This document shows, piece by piece, positions 60,225 to 64,000 of a stretch of 64,000 bases of DNA (its first letter is position 1; every line of letters starts with the position of its first letter). Under the pieces are notes generated by a model. It was not told the origin of the DNA and did no database searches. It saw only the letters and a list, made by a program, of their open reading frames with translations. Origin of the DNA: Rebecca billardiae RCC1528 (lineage: Eukaryota > Haptophyta); the NCBI GenBank assembly GCA_965240325.2, contig OZ251235.1, forward strand, positions 1,798,001 to 1,862,000, read 5' to 3'. The position numbers were made by a program, and so were the translations under genes.

Positions 60225-62618
60225 CCGCCGCGCCCGGAGCCCCTTGCACCGCGCTCGTGCCCGCGGCCGGTCCCGGCGCGTGTGCGAGCGCGGCGGCCGC
60301 CGCCTCCGCCGCCGCTGCGCAGTGCTCGCGCCCCGCCCGGCCCATCCTGACCGCGGAGCAGATGGCCGCCCTCGCGCCGAGCTCGGCGGCGGGCGGCGGG
60401 CTCGACGCCTCCGGCAAGCCGCGCAAGAGCGCGCGCGACTTCTCCTTCCTCATGCAGCAGGAGCAGGCCGTCGACGAGAACCGGCCGATTCTTGACGAGG
60501 AGTGCCTTGCTGCGCTTGAAGGTGCGGGCGTGGCGCGCGGGCGCGGTGCGCGGCCGTGGCGCGACGGCCGCGGCGCGTGCGCGTGCGTGCGCGTGGTGCG
60601 CGCGACGGCCCGTGCGTGTGCGGCGCGCGGCGCGCGCGACGGCCGGCGCGTTGCGGGGCTCATCCCATGCTGCCGCGGCCGTGCGCCCGCCACGACACGA
60701 CCCGCGCCGCGCCGCGCCGCGCGACCGCCCGCCGCAGGCCGGACCACAGCCGCGCACGGCGGCGGCGAGGGCGGCGAAGGGGCCGTGGACGAGGAGGACG
60801 AGGCGCTCGAGGAGATCGGCGGCTCGGCGCTCGACCAGCTGCTCTGGCGGCAGAAAGCTGTCAAGGCGATGGAGCCCCGAAAGGCCAACGAATCTCTCGA
60901 GTCGTACATGGCGCGGCGGCAGGCCGCGACCAAGATGATTAAGACGGAGCACGGCACGGCGTCGGCGAAGGAGCTCGAGGAGGCGGTGGACGTGCACATC
61001 AAGAACGCCAACCAGGACTGGGCGTGGGGCGTGGGCGACCCGGACGAGCTCGAGTCCGACGACGAGGGCGACGGCACTCCGCTGATGCTCGCCGGGCCGA
61101 CGGTTGCAGGACTGCTCGAGGACAAGAGCGCCGATGCCAAGCCGCCGGGCTCGACGGCGCTCGTTGAGCTCGAGAGCGGTGCGCGCTGCGCCGCTGCGCG
61201 CGTGCGCGCGTGCGCGCGCCGCGTGGCCTCGCACGGGCGCCCTGCCAGACGCGCCGTGCTCACGCGTGCGCTCGCGCCACGCGCCGCACCGCGCCCGCCG
61301 CGCCGCACCGCACGACACACGGCGCCCGCCGCGCCGCCGCCGCGCAGCCGAGAAGCGCGAGCGCCGTCGGAAGCGCGAGATCATCGGCAACGAGATGGTG
61401 AAGCGCTCGGCCGCGCTCGCGCCCACGCCCTCCGCGGACTTCTTCGACCACCTCGCGCCGATCTCGGAGGGCCGCGGCCTCGCGATGCTCGAGAAGATGG
61501 GCTGGCGGCAGGGGCAGGGCCTCGGGCGCGAGGAGAAGGGGACGACTGAGCCCATCGCCGTGCGGGTCAAGGGCGACATGGGCGGGCTGATGAGCGAGGA
61601 CGAGCGGCAGCGCAAGCTCACGGGCGGCGTCGCCTTCGCGCCCATCGGCCCCGAGGGCCCCGCGCTCGTCGCCGCCTCGCTCGAGGACGAGTCTCTCAAC
61701 CTCACCACCAAGACAAAGACGGTTCAACAGATCAATGAGGAAAACCGAAGGCGCGCGGCGGCGGGCGGCGGCGCGGGCGGGCTGCCGGCACAGCCGCATG
61801 GGGCGGCTCCGCCGTCGCAGCTGCCGCCGCCGCCGCCCGGCCCGCTGCCTGCGCACCCGCCGCCGCCGCCGAGCGGGCCGCCGCCCTCATTCCCGCCACC
61901 GCCCGCCGGGCCGCCGCCGGCGTTGCCGCCGCCTCCGGCTGGGCCGCCGCCTGCGCAGCCGCCGCCGCCCGCGGGCCCGCCGCCCGGCCAGCCGCCGCCC
62001 CCTGCGGGCCCGCCGCCGCCCTTCCCGCCGCCGATGTCAGCCGTCCCGCCGCCGGGCTGGCCAACCGGCGCGCCGCCGGCGCCGGCAACTCTGCCGCCGG
62101 CGCCACCCATGCCGCCATCCATGCCGCCGTCGGCGCCTCAGCACGTGGCCGAACCGCCGCCGCCGCCGCCACCCGACGCCGATGAGCCGCCGCCGCCGCC
62201 GCCCGACGAGGAGGAGCCGCCGCCGCCGCCGCCGGATGACGAGCCGCCGCCGCCGCCGCCGGAGCCGCCGGGTGGCCTGCGCGCGGCGCCGCCGCCTGGG
62301 TACGGCTACGGCTACCAGCCGCCGCAGCAGTACGCTCCTGCGCACCAGTACGCGCCGCCGCAGTATGGGTACACCGCGCCGCAGCAGTACGGTGGCTACC
62401 CAGGCTACACGCCCGCACAGCCGGCGCAGCCGTACGGATGGCGGCCGGGCATGCCCGCGGCGCCGCCCCAGCCCTACGCGTCGGCGCCGCCGCCGCAGCA
62501 GCACGGCGGCGTGTACTCGGCGCCACACGCGGGGCAATACAACGCCATGCCCCCGCCGCAGCCGTCGCAGCCGCCGCCAGCCGCGTGGGGCGCCCAGCCT
62601 GCCGCGCCTGCCCGCTGA
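59555..62618 (+). CDS. G-patch protein with RS-rich N terminus, probable pre-mRNA splicing factor
   Basis: Three exons are inferred: 59555-60521, 60738-61178 and 61348-62618 (892 residues); both introns start GTGCG and are phase 1. An alternative acceptor 12 bases downstream for exon 2 also keeps frame. Residues about 10-110 are Arg/Asp/Ser-rich with RSRSRSRSRS. A short Ala tract follows. Exon 2 encodes an acidic helical part (LDQLLWRQKAVKAMEP). The G-patch, about residues 508-550, reads GRGLAMLEKMGWRQGQGLG then VRVKGDMGGL. It binds RNA or activates DEAH helicases. About 615-780 is Pro-rich (PPPPPGPLPAHPPPPP), and the tail is Gln/Tyr/Pro-rich (QYAPAHQYAPPQYGY). RS plus G-patch suggests a nuclear spliceosome-associated protein, but the exact orthologue is not clear. 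Confidence 0.83.
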
Positions 62619-62917
62619 GTCAGTCAGAGCATTGAGCCTGAGGCCCTGAGGCCAGGCGCGGAGTGAGGCGCGTGCACCACAATCCATGAGTGCTGACTGA
62701 GTCATGATGCCAGACCGTTGAGTCCGCGCATCGTCAAGCCACGCCGTCGTCACAAATACACAATGTCGTCAATGTACGTCGACCAGCAGGTTAAAAAAAG
62801 GCGGCGCCGAAAACAATTAATCGGCTCAGGCGCAAGGACTCCCCCAGCCCGGCCGGTCGCTCGTCGTTGCAAAGCTGCGACTGAGTACCGCCCTTGACCC
62901 GCGCCCACCTCGTGGCC

Positions 62918-64000
62918 ATGCCCGGCGCCGACGCCGATGCGGTGGCGCGCCTGCGCGAGCGAGTGGACGCGGGCGATGTGGACGCCTGCTTCGAGCTGGG
63001 GGTACACCACGTCGATGCGGTCGCTGAGCCCGCGGACCTCGCCCAGGGCGCGGTCCTCCTGCGCGCGGCCGCGGAGAACGGGCATGTGGGCGCGCAGGTG
63101 CGGCTCGGCGAGTGCCTCGAGCTCGGCCGGGGCGTGAACCAGGATTGCGAGGAGGCGGCGCGCTGGTACCTGCGCGCCGCGAAGCACGGCCACGCGCCGG
63201 CGCAGCACGCCGTCGGACTCCTCTTCCAGGCGGGGAAAGGCGTCGAGCCGTCGGCGGCCAAGGCCGCGCGCTATTTCCGCGCGGCCGCGGACAAAGGGCA
63301 CTCCGACGCGTGCTGCCGGCTGGCGCGGCTGTACGAGCTGGGCCTCGGGGTCGAGCGGGATCTGAGCGAATCGCTCTACTGGGACCGCCGCGCGGCCGGC
63401 GAGCCTGGCCTCGGGCCGCCGCGCAAGCCAGCACCGCTCAGCCCGGCTTCGAGCGGTCTCTCGCGCCGCGGCTCGGCGCAATCGCCGAGCGGTCTGTCGC
63501 GCGGCGGCTCGGCGCACGATGGCGCGCCCAGACCCGCTGCCGCCGCGGCGGGCGGCGCCAAGCCCGTGCCGCGCCGCCCCTTGTCCGAGCCGCGCAGCCC
63601 AAACGCCCCGCCCGAGCCGCGCAGCCCCAACTCGCTGCGCGCCGCAGCAGAGGCGGGCGATGCTGACGCCATGTTCGCTCTGGGGACGATGCTGCAGGAG
63701 GGCGCGCCGCTGCCGGCGGACGAGCGCGCCGCCGCGGAGCTGTACACGCGCGCGGCGGCGCTCGGCCACGCGCGCGCCCTGTACAACCTCGGCGTGCTGC
63801 ACAACACGGGCGCGGGCGTCGAGGCGTCGCACGCCAAGGCCGTCCGGTGCTTCCGCGGCGCGGCGGAGGCCGGGCTGGCGGAGGCGCAGCACGCGCTCGC
63901 GCTGTGCTACGACGTGGGGCGCGGGGTGGAGCAGGACGACGCGGAGACGGTGCGCTGGCTCCTCGCGGCCGCGCAGCAGGGGCTGCCCCTCGCCGAGCTG
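62918..64000 (+). CDS. Sel1-repeat protein, N-terminal part (runs off the right edge)
   Basis: The frame is open from the ATG at 62918 (an in-frame TGA lies 36 bases upstream) to the window end (361 codons). Residues about 10-165 hold Sel1 units: VDACFELGVHHVD, VGAQVRLGECLELGRGV, APAQHAVGLLFQAGKGV, SDACCRLARLYELGLGV. A Ser/Pro/Arg-rich linker with repeated (L)SRRGSA and EPRSPN phrases (about 170-245) could be phosphorylated. A second Sel1 block follows (DADAMFALGTMLQEG, ARALYNLGVLHNTGAGV, AEAQHALALCYDVGRGV). It is a scaffold of unknown partner, clearly different in sequence from the Sel1/MYND pair at the left of the window. Any C-terminal domain is outside the window. Confidence 0.85.
   Translation, partial: MPGADADAVARLRERVDAGDVDACFELGVHHVDAVAEPADLAQGAVLLRAAAENGHVGAQVRLGECLELGRGVNQDCEEAARWYLRAAKHGHAPAQHAVGLLFQAGKGVEPSAAKAARYFRAAADKGHSDACCRLARLYELGLGVERDLSESLYWDRRAAGEPGLGPPRKPAPLSPASSGLSRRGSAQSPSGLSRGGSAHDGAPRPAAAAAGGAKPVPRRPLSEPRSPNAPPEPRSPNSLRAAAEAGDADAMFALGTMLQEGAPLPADERAAAELYTRAAALGHARALYNLGVLHNTGAGVEASHAKAVRCFRGAAEAGLAEAQHALALCYDVGRGVEQDDAETVRWLLAAAQQGLPLAEL

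Noticed and set aside
59513-61711. Minus-strand 732-residue open frame across the G-patch gene
   Set aside because: It crosses the inferred introns and exons without any recognised motif, while the plus strand has RS and G-patch motifs.

Overview
The window is nuclear DNA of a very GC-rich eukaryote, most likely a unicellular alga with a secondary plastid. A haptophyte-type alga is my preferred guess; a pelagophyte or other marine alga is possible. Supporting signs are spliceosomal introns with GC-rich donors (mostly GTGCG), a UbiA prenyltransferase with a presequence-like N terminus, a four-domain voltage-gated cation channel, a hydroxyproline-rich-type cell-surface protein, Sel1 and MYND proteins, and many homopolymer and low-complexity insertions. 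I see no bacterial operons, rRNA, convincing tRNA or CRISPR.

Layout. 1-4.3 kb is a nest of foldback and inverted-repeat elements beside a truncated Sel1-repeat gene. 5.3-9 kb holds three minus-strand genes: Sel1/MYND, secreted FKBP and a CAP-LIM fusion. 11.6-15 kb is an RCC1/IPT gene whose intron carries TTAGGG arrays. 16-21.3 kb holds a STOP1-like zinc-finger gene, a UbiA prenyltransferase and a sulfotransferase. 21.5-26.7 kb is a 1713-residue four-domain channel. From there to 54.8 kb the genes form five consecutive head-to-head pairs: channel / RTX-type repeat protein, SNF2 ATPase / alpha-beta hydrolase, four-TM protein / secreted methyltransferase, glycosyltransferase-like / polyQ coiled-coil protein, and Bin3-type RNA methyltransferase / giant surface protein. 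54.8-59.5 kb is a second repeat-rich zone, with palindromes, a foldback, the second copy of the 1109-bp foldback transposon and AT-rich hairpin repeats. A G-patch/RS splicing-type gene and a Sel1-repeat gene cut by the window edge finish it.

Functional themes. Secreted or cell-surface proteins are frequent: the giant Cys-repeat protein, the RTX-type protein, an FKBP, a methyltransferase and a glycosyltransferase. RNA and chromatin functions are the second group: Bin3, G-patch and SNF2. These genes are not an obvious single pathway.

The most novel material is (a) a family of 1.1-kb foldback transposons with CAAGGG termini and 7-bp target duplications whose arms appear to be homogenised within each copy, (b) a reconstructed 2675-residue membrane-anchored protein with 52 Cys-rich repeats of a kind seen in bacterial surface proteins, and (c) a channel with an atypical predicted V/G/K/E selectivity ring. 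All functions are read from sequence by eye; exon structures are inferred from frame, splice sites and family alignment.
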